From contig RFGC01000012.1 of the NCBI GenBank assembly GCA_003697135.1, forward strand, positions 1 to 64,000: DNA of 64,000 nt. The letters run 5' to 3'. The stretch is from Acidobacteriota bacterium (GTDB lineage Bacteria > Acidobacteriota > Blastocatellia > Pyrinomonadales > Pyrinomonadaceae). Every line of letters begins with the position of its first letter. Position 1 is the first letter of the stretch. The notes beneath the pieces are model-generated. The model did no database searches. It was not told where the DNA came from and worked only from the letters and a program-made list of their open reading frames with translations. The position numbers and the translations under genes are program-made. This document shows, one piece after another, positions 8,917 through 18,308 of the stretch.

Positions 8917-9681
8917 ATGATGAAAAATTTTCTTTATATCGTTTTTTTGTGTCTAGCGTTGCTTGCCACCAATTGTAGCAAAAACAAAACAACTGCCGAT
9001 TCGCCTACCGAAGCGTATCAAATGCTTTACAGAGCTGTAAAGGCTAAAGACATAGAAGCAATAAAGAACATGTGCACACAATCAACACACAAGCTAGCTG
9101 AATTTCAGGCACAACTCCACAAGAGACCACTCGAAGAAGTTTTCAAAAACGGATTTACCGAAACGACTTACGCAAGCAGCATGCCTAAGATTCGTGATGA
9201 AAGAATCAATGGCGACTTTGGAGCAGTAGAAGTCTGGAACGAAAAAAGAAGAATCTGGGAAGATCTGCCTTTCATAAGAGAAGCAACCGTTTCATTTGAA
9301 TTCATCGGTGATGACAAAGCAAAGATTTTGGAAGTAACAAAGTCAATCCCAGAAATGGAAATCAAAGAAGAAAATAACAAAGTCAGCGGAACGAAAAAAG
9401 GTGTCACTTTGAGCGAAGCAGAAGAGATAAAAGCTAAACTTACGGAAGCAGGTGCAAATGCAAAGATAGAAAATGTCGGATGGCGTTTGGCTGTTGGCGA
9501 CGTTTTCAGAGGCACTTACAAATCTCCCGGAAAATCTCAATCTCAACTCGAAAGAGAAGCCGCAAACCTTGCAATCGAACAACAACCTGTCGCAAACATT
9601 GACACAACAAACGTTAATGTCAACACAAATGTTCCACAACCACCAAAACCATCAAAAACAACAAAGAAGGAAGGGAAATAG
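8917..9681 (+). CDS. Putative lipoprotein with DUF4878-like domain
   Basis: The 254-residue protein starts MMKNFLYIVFLCLALLATNC, a signal peptide ending in a lipobox-like cysteine; Asn at -1 is not the usual Gly/Ala, so lipidation is probable rather than certain. After it comes SPTEAYQMLYRAVKAKDIEAI, the opening of DUF4878 / NTF2-like lumazine-binding folds, then a longer mixed domain. The tail is rich in Asn, Thr, Pro and Lys and looks disordered. AAGGAG lies 6 bases before the ATG; a GTG 24 bases upstream is in frame but poorer. Function unknown. The neighbours give no clear pathway. Confidence 0.75.
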   Translation: MMKNFLYIVFLCLALLATNCSKNKTTADSPTEAYQMLYRAVKAKDIEAIKNMCTQSTHKLAEFQAQLHKRPLEEVFKNGFTETTYASSMPKIRDERINGDFGAVEVWNEKRRIWEDLPFIREATVSFEFIGDDKAKILEVTKSIPEMEIKEENNKVSGTKKGVTLSEAEEIKAKLTEAGANAKIENVGWRLAVGDVFRGTYKSPGKSQSQLEREAANLAIEQQPVANIDTTNVNVNTNVPQPPKPSKTTKKEGK

Positions 9682-9749
9682 GCTTGTAGGAGTTAGTGTT
9701 TGTTGTCTCAATGCCGTCAGCTTGAAAATCTGCCAAAGTCTTTTTGAGC

Positions 9750-10666
9750 ATGAAAACATCAGACATTGCAAGCAAAAGTTTAATCAGGCTTGATCCGAAA
9801 AGTTGGGTTCGTTGGGCTACTAACATCGAGAACGTCGGCGATTGCGAAATCGTTAATCCTGAATTCCAGCTCTTCTCAAGGGTTACAGATACTTTGGTTA
9901 TGGTCAAGGACTCTCCCGTAGGCTCTTTTCTGGCTCTTTTTGAATTTCAAACTCACTACAACAAAGATATGCCCTTGAGAATGGGAACTTATGCCATGCT
10001 AGCAGAATCTCAGTTCAAACTGTTAGTCTTTCCAATCCTCGTGAATCTTCTGCCATACAAAGGCGAAATCGCTGATAAATACGAAACCGAAATTTTGGGT
10101 CTGAAAAAGAGAATAGACTACAAAGTAATAAACCTTTGGGAAGTAGAAGCAGAGAAGGTGCTGGAAGAAAAGTTACTGGCTTTAATACCTTTCGTGCCTT
10201 TGATGAAAGGTGGAGCAGAGGAAAAAACTTTGAGAAAGGCAAAAGAGGAATTAGAATTAAGTAAGGAGCTAAAACCAAGTGCATCTTAGGAGACTTAAAG
10301 TTTGCACTACAGATTTTTGCAAACTTGGTCTTAGGAAAAGATGCCATAAGGATTTTGGGGTGGGATATGACGGAGTTATTCGAGCAATCGCCTTTGTATC
10401 AAAAAATAGTGCAAGAGGCAATTCAACAAGGAGTTCAGCAAGGTATTGAAAAAGGTATCGAACAAGGTATTGAACAAGGCGAACAAAGGCTTCTGATAAA
10501 ACAGTTAACAGCCTTGTTCGGTGAGTTAGATGCGGAGCTTTTAGAAAGAATTGATACCTTGACACTAGAACAAATCGAGCAAATGGCAGAAGCGATATTT
10601 CAATTTCGTTCTCTTGAAGACGTCAGAAAGTGGATTGAGTCTATAGAAAACTCACAAAAAAATTAG
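9750..10666 (+). pseudogene. Rpn / DUF4351 recombination-promoting nuclease gene, frameshifted
   Basis: Two ORFs in different frames together make one protein. The first (9750-10289) is the PD-(D/E)XK transposase-like nuclease domain of the Rpn family, with FLALFEFQTHYNKDMPLRM giving the catalytic strand. The second frame continues through 10277-10666 as ...DLKFALQIFANLVLGKD and then the C-terminal DUF4351 region, with a repetitive EQGIEQGEQ stretch (IEKGIEQGIEQG) and an ALFGELDAELLERID helix pair. The frame changes near the AAAA run at 10271-10274. This may be a decayed gene, a sequencing error or, less likely, programmed slippage. Rpn proteins are mobile-element-associated DNA nucleases. 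Confidence 0.8.
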
Positions 10667-10848
10667 TATCAAACCTTTAACACTCTGAAATTCGGAAGTT
10701 GCCTTCAACAACTTAAACTTATGACTTTCTTATCATAATTTCCACCAACTCCTCTGAAATTTGTCATACTTTCGTAAAACTTTCCTGCATTGCAAACGCT
10801 TTGTTAATGAAAACAAACGAGTTTTGCTATATTTTAATTTCCTGCGAT

Positions 10849-11529
10849 ATGGCAAGGGATCGAAACAAGAAAGCAGCGGCTTTTTATGACTTAGAAGGGA
10901 CTCTGATTCGGACAAATCTTGTTCACACGCTTGCTTTCTACTCTTTGCGCCAGCAAGGACTTTGGCAAACGCTGAAAAAAGGAACTGAAACTTTGATAAA
11001 GCTGCCAGCTTTTGGTTTGGTTGATCTTTACTCGCGAAATGTTTTCAACGAGTTTTTTTTCCGAAGCTACAAAGGTCAATCTTACGACAGGCTTCGTTAT
11101 TTTGCGGATGAGCTTTTTGAAAAGGTTCTAAAGCCTGCGGTTTATCCGGGAGCACGTGACCTGATTCAGAAATCGAAAAAAATCGGGCTTAGGCAAGTCG
11201 TGCTTACAGGCGCACTTGATTTTACGATAGAGAAACTAATGGAGTATCTGGAAATTGATGATTACAAAGCAAATCGGCTGGAATTTGTCAATGGCTATGC
11301 TACTGGAAGGGTTTTGCCACCCGTAATGGCTTCTGCTACGAAAGCAAAATGGATAAGAGAATACGCCGAAAGAGAAGGCATCAATCTTTCGGAATCTTAC
11401 GCTTACTCTGATTCGATTTCTGATCTACCGATGCTCTCGATAGTTGGGCATCCTGTAGCTGTTAATCCTGATTTCCGACTAAGACAAACAGCTTTACAGC
11501 ACGATTGGCCAATTCTTGATCTGAGATGA
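10849..11529 (+). CDS. HAD-superfamily hydrolase, subfamily IB (SerB/PlsC-associated type)
   Basis: The protein is a phosphatase of the HAD-IB group. Motif I is YDLEGTLIRT at residue 15: the nucleophile Asp is kept, but the usual second Asp of DxD is Glu. Motif II is VLTGALDF (Thr where Ser/Thr is expected), then a downstream Lys (SATKAKWI), and motif IV is YSDSISDLPML near residue 185. An ATG in frame upstream at 10807 is also possible. It begins an operon with a LarA-like gene (9 bp away), a membrane protein and an ElbD-like enzyme. That context suggests it dephosphorylates a lipid-pathway intermediate. Confidence 0.85.
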   Translation: MARDRNKKAAAFYDLEGTLIRTNLVHTLAFYSLRQQGLWQTLKKGTETLIKLPAFGLVDLYSRNVFNEFFFRSYKGQSYDRLRYFADELFEKVLKPAVYPGARDLIQKSKKIGLRQVVLTGALDFTIEKLMEYLEIDDYKANRLEFVNGYATGRVLPPVMASATKAKWIREYAEREGINLSESYAYSDSISDLPMLSIVGHPVAVNPDFRLRQTALQHDWPILDLR

Positions 11530-11538
11530 AAACAGACT

Positions 11539-13140
11539 ATGGCACTGAACTTACGTAGAAAAACTCACGAATCAATAGTTTACATTGATAAAGACAGCGC
11601 GCCTCGCATCATTCCATTCGGCGAAGACTTTATTTTGGAACATCTCCCGATAGGCACGCGTGTAATTTATCCAAATCCACCAATCAAAGGCTTACCCAAT
11701 CGAGAAGCGGCAATCCGATATGCAATAAATCATCCGATTGATGCCGATCCGCTTTACGCTCAACTTAGACCCGGAATGAAAGTCACGATAGCGATGGATG
11801 ACATTTCTCTTCCGCTCCCGCCGATGGCAACGCCAGACCTTCGGCAAACAATGCTTGAAGTGGTTTTGGATATTTGCGCCGCAAACGGAGTTGATGACAT
11901 TCACCTTGTAATAGCAAACTCGCTTCACCGCAAAATGACAGAGTGGGAAATGCGTCGAATGGTCGGAAAAAAGATTTTCGACGCCTTTTATCCCGACAGA
12001 TACTACAACCACGATGCAGAAGATGACGAAAATCTCGTAACACTCGGCTATACAAAACACGGCGAGCCTTTGAGAATAAACCGCCGATGTGCTGAAAGCG
12101 ATTTGCTGATTTACTTGAATATCAACTTAGTGCCGATGGACGGTGGGCATAAGTCGGTAGCAGTTGGTTTGTGCGATTATGAATCGCTCCGCGCGCATCA
12201 CGAACCCCAAACGATCCGCGATTCAAATTCATACATGGACCCCGAACGCTCGGAGCTGAATCACAAAATCGCTCGCTTGGGCAAGTTGGTTGATGAAAAC
12301 TTAAAGGTTTTTCATATTGAAACAGCACTAAACAATCGAATGTTTCCCGAAGGCTATGACATCTTAACCAGAAATGAAGATGAATTCAGCCTTTCTGATA
12401 GGCTGAAGTGGGAAGCCGTGAAAAGAACTTTTTCACGACTGCCGAGAATTGCGCGGCGAAAACTACTTCACCAAATACCTGCGCAATATGAAATGATTGC
12501 CTGCTACGCAGGAGCAACAGAGCCAGTGCATCAAAAAATACTTGAAAAAAACTTCCAGCAATATGAAATCCCTGTAAAAGGTCAGTGCGACATACTGATA
12601 ACGGGAATTCCCGACATTTCACCTTATAACGTTTATTCTGCTTTGAATCCGCTTCTGGTGCAGGTGATGGCACTCGGCTACCATTTCAACATGTATCGCA
12701 ACAAGCCCCTTATCAAAAAAGGCGGCGTTTTGATAATCACGCATCCATGCTTTGATGAATTCGATCACAATTTTCATCCTTCATATATTGAGTTTTTCCA
12801 TCGTTTGTTACCTGAATCGCGTGACGCTTTTTACTTAAGGGAGAAATACGAACGTGAATTTGCTGAAAACCCTGCATATATCGAGATGTATAGGCGCGGA
12901 AACGCTTACCACGGTGCTCATCCGTTTTTCATGTGGTATTGGGGCGAAAACGGACGTCAACACGTAGGGCGCGTCATAGTCGCTGGAGCTGAAAATGCCC
13001 ATGTTCCGGAAATTCTAGGCTGGGAACGCGCTGATAATTTGACCGAAGCGATTGCTATGGCACGTTCATACATGGGCAAGAACGCTGAAATCACAATGTT
13101 ACATCAACCGATGATTGGAATTTGTAATGTTAGCGATTGA
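11539..13140 (+). CDS. LarA-like (DUF2088) nickel-pincer-type racemase family protein
   Basis: The 533-residue protein carries the lactate-racemase N-terminal domain. [17 protein letters not shown] is near residue 80 and [20 protein letters not shown] near 135, with His as in LarA. An HNHD-like His follows near residue 155. GGHKSVAVG near residue 200 contains the Lys that in LarA carries the pyridinium-thioamide nickel cofactor. The C-terminal half is longer than in LarA and divergent. LarA homologues isomerise 2-hydroxy acids; the substrate here is unknown. It sits between a HAD phosphatase and a reductase-acyltransferase enzyme, so a role on a hydroxylated lipid precursor is inferred. Confidence 0.8.
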   Translation: MALNLRRKTHESIVYIDKDSAPRIIPFGEDFILEHLPIGTRVIYPNPPIKGLPNREAAIRYAINHPIDADPLYAQLRPGMKVTIAMDDISLPLPPMATPDLRQTMLEVVLDICAANGVDDIHLVIANSLHRKMTEWEMRRMVGKKIFDAFYPDRYYNHDAEDDENLVTLGYTKHGEPLRINRRCAESDLLIYLNINLVPMDGGHKSVAVGLCDYESLRAHHEPQTIRDSNSYMDPERSELNHKIARLGKLVDENLKVFHIETALNNRMFPEGYDILTRNEDEFSLSDRLKWEAVKRTFSRLPRIARRKLLHQIPAQYEMIACYAGATEPVHQKILEKNFQQYEIPVKGQCDILITGIPDISPYNVYSALNPLLVQVMALGYHFNMYRNKPLIKKGGVLIITHPCFDEFDHNFHPSYIEFFHRLLPESRDAFYLREKYEREFAENPAYIEMYRRGNAYHGAHPFFMWYWGENGRQHVGRVIVAGAENAHVPEILGWERADNLTEAIAMARSYMGKNAEITMLHQPMIGICNVSD

Positions 13141-13155
13141 AGAGCAAAGCTTTTT

Positions 13156-13566
13156 ATGAAATTTTTCTTCAACAACATAGAACTTATTTTAAGCGGCGTC
13201 GGAATAGTCGTAATAATTGCTGTGCCGATGCTTTTCTTTTCGGGATCTAATGTTTGGCACGCGGCGGCTATTACAGCCACCATCGTTGGGACGCTACACG
13301 GATTGATTTTCTGGGTTGTCAGAAAACGGCAACGACAAGTAAGAGAAGAAACAATAACTGAAATAAGAAGAATGCTGGAAGAAGTGACCAACAATCAACT
13401 TACTGTCATAATGCTGAGCGTATCGGATACGGCAAAACCAAAGCTAGAAGAACTGCAAACTGCAGTATCAAAGATTTCGACTTTGGTAAACACTCTTTCT
13501 GAAGAATCTTTGCGATCTTGGAAAGCCAGATACGAGCGGGTTCTTCAGAGCTTGGAGAAGAAATAG
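13156..13566 (+). CDS. Small two-helix membrane protein with cytoplasmic coiled coil
   Basis: The 136-residue protein has two membrane spans (about residues 11-30 and 35-56), then a basic RKRQRQVR anchor and an amphipathic helical tail rich in Glu, Lys and Leu that probably forms a coiled coil. I recognise no family. It lies 15 bp after the LarA-like gene and ends 4 bp before the GTG start of the large lipid enzyme, so it is almost certainly co-translated with them. A role in holding the soluble enzymes at the membrane is a reasonable guess only. Confidence 0.7.
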   Translation: MKFFFNNIELILSGVGIVVIIAVPMLFFSGSNVWHAAAITATIVGTLHGLIFWVVRKRQRQVREETITEIRRMLEEVTNNQLTVIMLSVSDTAKPKLEELQTAVSKISTLVNTLSEESLRSWKARYERVLQSLEKK

Positions 13567-13570
13567 TTTT

Positions 13571-16500
13571 GTGAGCCAGAAACTCGTAAAACAAAGGCTT
13601 ATGAAGTTGTCGCCTACGGAAATTTTCAGAGGCAAAAATATACTTCTCATTGGCGGAACTGGATTCGTTGGGAAAGTAACTTTTTCAATGCTTTTGCACA
13701 ACTTTCCTGATATTGGCAAAGTCTATGCGACTGTGCGCGCTCGCAACGCAGCCGAGTCGAGAAACCGTTTCTGGACAAGCATAGTCACAAGCCCGCCTTT
13801 CGATCCTCTCAGAGAAAAATTCGGCGCAGACTTTGAAGATTTTATTCGAGAAAAGGTCGTTCCGATAAATGGCGATGTGGGCGAAGAATTCTTGGGGCTT
13901 TCGGAAGACGAAGCTCGTGAGATAATGGCAAACTGCGATGTCATAATCAATGCGGCAGGTAACGTTACATTCAACCCGCCGCTTGAAAGTGCGTTGAGAA
14001 CCAATGTTGTTGGCTCGAACAATATAATTCAAATAGCACGCATGATGCGCCGCCCGTGTCTCGTTCATGTTTCAACCTGTTTTGTTGCAGGAAAGCGAAG
14101 CGGAACGGTTTGGGAAAATGAACCTGTAATCGGCTATTTTCCACGAAAGAACGAACTTATCGGCACTACTTTTGACGTGAACAAGGAAATCGAAGATTGT
14201 GCGCGTCTTTCAGAGCAGGCTCGTCAGGAAGCCGACGATGCAATGCAAATAGCCAAATTCCGTGAAGCCGCTCGCAAACGCTTTGAAGAAGAAGGCAGAG
14301 ACCCTGACGACGAAGCCGAACTCAAATCCGCCATCTTCCGAGAGCGCAAAATGTGGATTCGCGAGCGCACAACCGAACTCGGATCACAAAGAGCCGACTA
14401 CTGGGGCTGGACAAACATTTACACTTATTCAAAATCGCTTGCTGAACAAATAATTGCCCAACAAAATGATATTGTTAAAGTACTGGTTCGTCCGAGCATT
14501 GTTGAATCCGCAGTAGAATATCCTTTTCCGGGCTGGAATGAAGGCTTCACAACTACAGCTCCGCTTATTTTTATCGCACTTCGCGGTCAGCCTCTGATTC
14601 CGGTTAATGAAAAATTGGTTCTGGACATAATTCCAGTTGACATGGTCGCAGGCGTCATACTCGCGGCAGCAGCGAAAGCGCTTGTTGACGATAACCCACC
14701 GCTTGTTTTTCAAGCCTCTTCAGGTGACTCAAACCCAATCGACATGAAGCGCATCGTGGAATTGCTTGGGCTTTATAAACGCGAATACTACAAGGAAAAG
14801 CAAACGGGTAATAAACTTCTCAACAAACTCGCCGCAAACATCGAAGCACTGCCGGTTTCGCAAGAAACTTATGAAAGATTCTCCGCGCCGATGCTCAATA
14901 AACTTGCGAAAAAAGCAAGCGAACTTTTGGACGAAGCAAAACCGAAATGGGCAGGCGGAAGATTCTCCGATATTATTTCAAACCTGAAAAAATCCGTCGA
15001 AGAATTTGAACAATCAACCAGAGAAACGATTGATGCCTTTGCGCTTTTCAAGCCTTTCATGATTGACAACGAATACGAGTTTCGCGCTGATAATGTCAGG
15101 GAGCTAATGGCATCAATCGCAGATGAAGAAAAACATCTTTTGCCTTGGTATCCGGAGAAAATTGATTGGTTTGAATACTGGCTCAAGATTCATTTTCCGG
15201 GCGTTAGAAAATGGGTCTTGCCAACTCTAGAAGAAGAACTCAAAAAGCCAGAAAAGCGAGTTTACACCTACAAAGACTTGTGCGACTTATTCGACACTGC
15301 AACCAAGCGCTTTGCAACGCGCGTTTCAATGAAGATCGAACGCAACGGACGCAAAGAGCAATATACCTACGAAGACATTAGGGAGCTTGCCTTGAGAGCG
15401 GCAGGATTTCTAGCATCTCAAGGGATAAAACAAGGCGATAAGGTGGTGCTTTGCTCACACAACATGCCTGAATGGGGAATAACGTATTTTGGCATCATCA
15501 AAGCCGGTGCTACTGCTGTTCCAATCGATCCTTCAAGCTCCTCTTCGGAAATAGCCAACTTCGCACAATTAAGCGATGCCTCTGCAATAATTGTCTCCCA
15601 AAAAGTTGCTGATGATAACTTGGATTTAGCAGAAAAGCTCAGGGAATCAAATTTGGAAATTCCTGTGTGGACGTTTGAAGAAGTTTACGAACTTGTCTCC
15701 GAAGAAGAAGAGCAAAGAAGAATAGAACTTCTGCCAAAGAAAATTCTGGCAAATTCTATAGCTTCTCTGATTTTTACTTCGGGCACGACGGGCAACCCGA
15801 AAGCTGTTATGCTTTCACATAAAAACTTCGTCAACATGGTTTCGATGCTTTCTAGCGTTCTTGAAATGGGAATCAACGATGGCGTGCTTTCGGTTTTGCC
15901 TCTGCATCACACTTTTGAATTCTCTGCGGGATTTTTAACGCCTTTCTCAAACGGAACTCAGATAACATACCTTGAAGAACTTTCGGCAGAAGAACTTGCG
16001 CGTGCAATCGAAAGTGGACACATAACCGGAATGATTGGTGTTCCTGCGCTCTGGGAAATGCTACACAGAAGAATAAAAACACGGCTTAGAGAGCGCGGAG
16101 ATTGGCTTGCGGATATTGCTGATAACATTATCGAATTCAACGCATGGCTACGAGACAATACGCCCTTCAATCTCGGTCCCATTCTCTTCTTCCCGATTCA
16201 TCAAGGCATGGGCGGGCGAATGAGATATTTAATCTCAGGCGGTTCGGCTCTTTCGGAAAAAGTCCAAAGAGAGCTACATGGGCTTGGATTCAACATTCTG
16301 CAAGGCTATGGACTAACGGAATCTTCGCCGGTTCTAACGGTTGCGCGTCCGAGTAACAGGTTGATAACGGGAAGCGTCGGGAAACCTCTTCCCGGTGTTG
16401 AAATCAAGATTGACGATCCAGATGAAAACGGCATCGGCGAAATACTTGCACGCGGGCAAAATGTAATGCTCGGATATTACAAAAACGAAGAAGCGACTCG

Positions 16501-18022
16501 AAACGTTTTGCAAGACCGATGGCTCAGAACTGGCGATTTAGGAAAGATTGACGAAGACGGAAATCTCTACATAGTCGGACGCGCAAAAGACGTAATCATA
16601 GACTCAAACGGAAAGAACATCTACCCGGACGAGATTGAAGAAATCTATGGCAAATCTCCATACATAAAAGAACTATCGGTTGTAGGTCTGCCAGATGAAG
16701 ACGGCGGAGAGAAAGTTGCGGCTTTGGTCGTGCCGAATTACGAATATGACACATCGCTTTCTAGAGCTGAGATAAACCGAAAAGTCGAAGAGCATTTCAG
16801 AGAAGTTTCTGCCTCACTTCCGTTTTTCAAGAGAATTAAGGTTCTGCACTTAACACCCTTTGAACTTCCGCGCACGGCTACAAGAAAAGTCAAACGCCAA
16901 GAAGTGGTTAAGATTCTCCAGCGAATGGAAGCCAAAGAAAAGAAACTTGCGAAACTCAAAACTGAAACAAACGGTGATGAAACCGGTCTGTGGCTGAGAA
17001 AGATAGTTGCAAGTGTATCTAACCGCTCGCTGTCGGAAGTTCATTTCAATAGCAAACTTGTTGATCTGGGATTTGATAGCTTAATGTTTGTAGAATTACA
17101 AGCGGCTATTGAAGATGCAGGCGGACGCGTCTTACAACCCGATAAGCTAAATGAAGTTCAAACCCTTTCGGAACTTCTCTCAATAGTCGAAAGAGTTAAC
17201 AAAACAAAGAAAATCGCCGATGAAGTCGTAATGGAAGAAAAGAAAACGGATGAAGATATTAAACTTCCGTGGATAATCCGACGAATTGGCAGTTCAATGA
17301 TTGATCTTGCGCAAACGATGCTTTACGACGGTATTTTGGAAACTGTTATTGAAGGACAAAGCAACGTGCCTGTTCATACGAACTTCATAGTTGCACCCAA
17401 TCATGCATCTCATCTCGACACAGGGCTTGTTAAAAAGGCTTTAGGAAAGGAAGTTGCTGAGCAAACAGTTGCAGTAGCGGCGGCCGATTACTGGTTTGAT
17501 ACGAAACTAAAACGCGCCTACATGACCAACTTCACGACTCTCGTTCCAATCGAACGAAGCGGAAACTTACGCCAGTCGCTTCGCCATGTTACCCGCATTC
17601 TCAACGAAGGTTACAACGCTTTGATATTCCCTGAAGGAACAAGATCACTAACAGGCCAAATCAACGAATTCAAGCCGATAATCGGATATTTGGCTCTCAA
17701 CTGCAAAGTCGGAATTTTACCGGTTTATATCTGGGGAACATACGAAGCTTATCCGAAAGGAATGGTTATACCGAAAAGAGAAAGTTTCGGCGCAACGGTA
17801 GGCGCTAAAATAGGGCGTTTTCTCGAATACGATGAGCTTTCTGAAATGGTCAAAGGTATTCCAAAAACAGAAGCTTATCGTCTGATAGCTGCGCGCGTTC
17901 AACATGAAGTCGAAAACTTACGCGACGGCACAAAAACTCCCTTCGATATCGAAGCAACTCGCCAACGCTGGCAAGCCGAAAAACGAAAAGCACGACGTAA
18001 AGAACCAATAATTGACGAATAG
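13571..18022 (+). CDS. ElbD-like multidomain fatty-acyl reductase / AMP-ligase / ACP / acyltransferase
   Basis: The 1483-residue protein has four enzymatic parts. First is an NAD-binding reductase of the thioester/fatty-acyl-CoA reductase type (GGTGFVG at residue 27, Tyr284-x3-Lys288). A helical linker follows. Then comes an AMP-forming acyl ligase (FTSGTTGNPKAVMLSHKN near 735, LRTGDLG near 985, catalytic-Lys region near 1100). Next is an acyl carrier protein with DLGFDSLM, Ser1170 being the phosphopantetheine site. Last is a PlsC acyltransferase (NHASHLD at 1277, FPEGTRS at 1353). It can in principle activate a fatty acid, load it on ACP, reduce it to alcohol or aldehyde and acylate a glycerol backbone. 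This closely resembles the myxobacterial ether-lipid enzyme ElbD. The start is GTG. Confidence 0.9.
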   Translation: MSQKLVKQRLMKLSPTEIFRGKNILLIGGTGFVGKVTFSMLLHNFPDIGKVYATVRARNAAESRNRFWTSIVTSPPFDPLREKFGADFEDFIREKVVPINGDVGEEFLGLSEDEAREIMANCDVIINAAGNVTFNPPLESALRTNVVGSNNIIQIARMMRRPCLVHVSTCFVAGKRSGTVWENEPVIGYFPRKNELIGTTFDVNKEIEDCARLSEQARQEADDAMQIAKFREAARKRFEEEGRDPDDEAELKSAIFRERKMWIRERTTELGSQRADYWGWTNIYTYSKSLAEQIIAQQNDIVKVLVRPSIVESAVEYPFPGWNEGFTTTAPLIFIALRGQPLIPVNEKLVLDIIPVDMVAGVILAAAAKALVDDNPPLVFQASSGDSNPIDMKRIVELLGLYKREYYKEKQTGNKLLNKLAANIEALPVSQETYERFSAPMLNKLAKKASELLDEAKPKWAGGRFSDIISNLKKSVEEFEQSTRETIDAFALFKPFMIDNEYEFRADNVRELMASIADEEKHLLPWYPEKIDWFEYWLKIHFPGVRKWVLPTLEEELKKPEKRVYTYKDLCDLFDTATKRFATRVSMKIERNGRKEQYTYEDIRELALRAAGFLASQGIKQGDKVVLCSHNMPEWGITYFGIIKAGATAVPIDPSSSSSEIANFAQLSDASAIIVSQKVADDNLDLAEKLRESNLEIPVWTFEEVYELVSEEEEQRRIELLPKKILANSIASLIFTSGTTGNPKAVMLSHKNFVNMVSMLSSVLEMGINDGVLSVLPLHHTFEFSAGFLTPFSNGTQITYLEELSAEELARAIESGHITGMIGVPALWEMLHRRIKTRLRERGDWLADIADNIIEFNAWLRDNTPFNLGPILFFPIHQGMGGRMRYLISGGSALSEKVQRELHGLGFNILQGYGLTESSPVLTVARPSNRLITGSVGKPLPGVEIKIDDPDENGIGEILARGQNVMLGYYKNEEATRNVLQDRWLRTGDLGKIDEDGNLYIVGRAKDVIIDSNGKNIYPDEIEEIYGKSPYIKELSVVGLPDEDGGEKVAALVVPNYEYDTSLSRAEINRKVEEHFREVSASLPFFKRIKVLHLTPFELPRTATRKVKRQEVVKILQRMEAKEKKLAKLKTETNGDETGLWLRKIVASVSNRSLSEVHFNSKLVDLGFDSLMFVELQAAIEDAGGRVLQPDKLNEVQTLSELLSIVERVNKTKKIADEVVMEEKKTDEDIKLPWIIRRIGSSMIDLAQTMLYDGILETVIEGQSNVPVHTNFIVAPNHASHLDTGLVKKALGKEVAEQTVAVAAADYWFDTKLKRAYMTNFTTLVPIERSGNLRQSLRHVTRILNEGYNALIFPEGTRSLTGQINEFKPIIGYLALNCKVGILPVYIWGTYEAYPKGMVIPKRESFGATVGAKIGRFLEYDELSEMVKGIPKTEAYRLIAARVQHEVENLRDGTKTPFDIEATRQRWQAEKRKARRKEPIIDE

Positions 18023-18075
18023 AACACCAACAACAGGTAACCTAACCGCAAAACACAACATAAGTCAAGCAAAGC

Positions 18076-18308
18076 GTTATCAGACGCACAGCTCCTTAAA
18101 AAATTGCATCATTGTATCATGTTAATAGCGTTATCAGACGCGTGTGCTTGAAAGAAACCAAATAGTCTGAGTCGAGGCCAGATGTTTTTCAATTATCAGA
18201 CGCATAAGCTCGAAAAAAATCTCGTCACTGATCGGCAAAAGTTATCAGACGCGCAATTTTCTAAAAAAATTTCATTATCGCATCATGTCATCAAACGTTA
18301 TCAGACGC
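18076..18308 (+). repeat. Degenerate tandem repeat with GTTATCAGACGC core (5 copies)
   Basis: The 12-base core occurs at 18076, 18130, 18192 (ATTATCAGACGC), 18241 and 18297, spaced 54, 62, 49 and 56 bases. Units 1 and 4 also share the stretch between cores (A-rich run, then CATCAT..TATCATGT), so the unit is about 55 bases and has diverged. The array fills the gap between two convergent genes and the last copy runs into the final codons of lysC (ASDNV). There is no cas gene and the units are not constant, so it is not CRISPR. One further exact core lies inside ychF (6426-6437). Confidence 0.85.

Noticed and set aside
18076-18308. CRISPR array
   Set aside because: Cores are only 12 bases, the distances vary from 49 to 62, units are partly related between the cores, and no cas gene is near.
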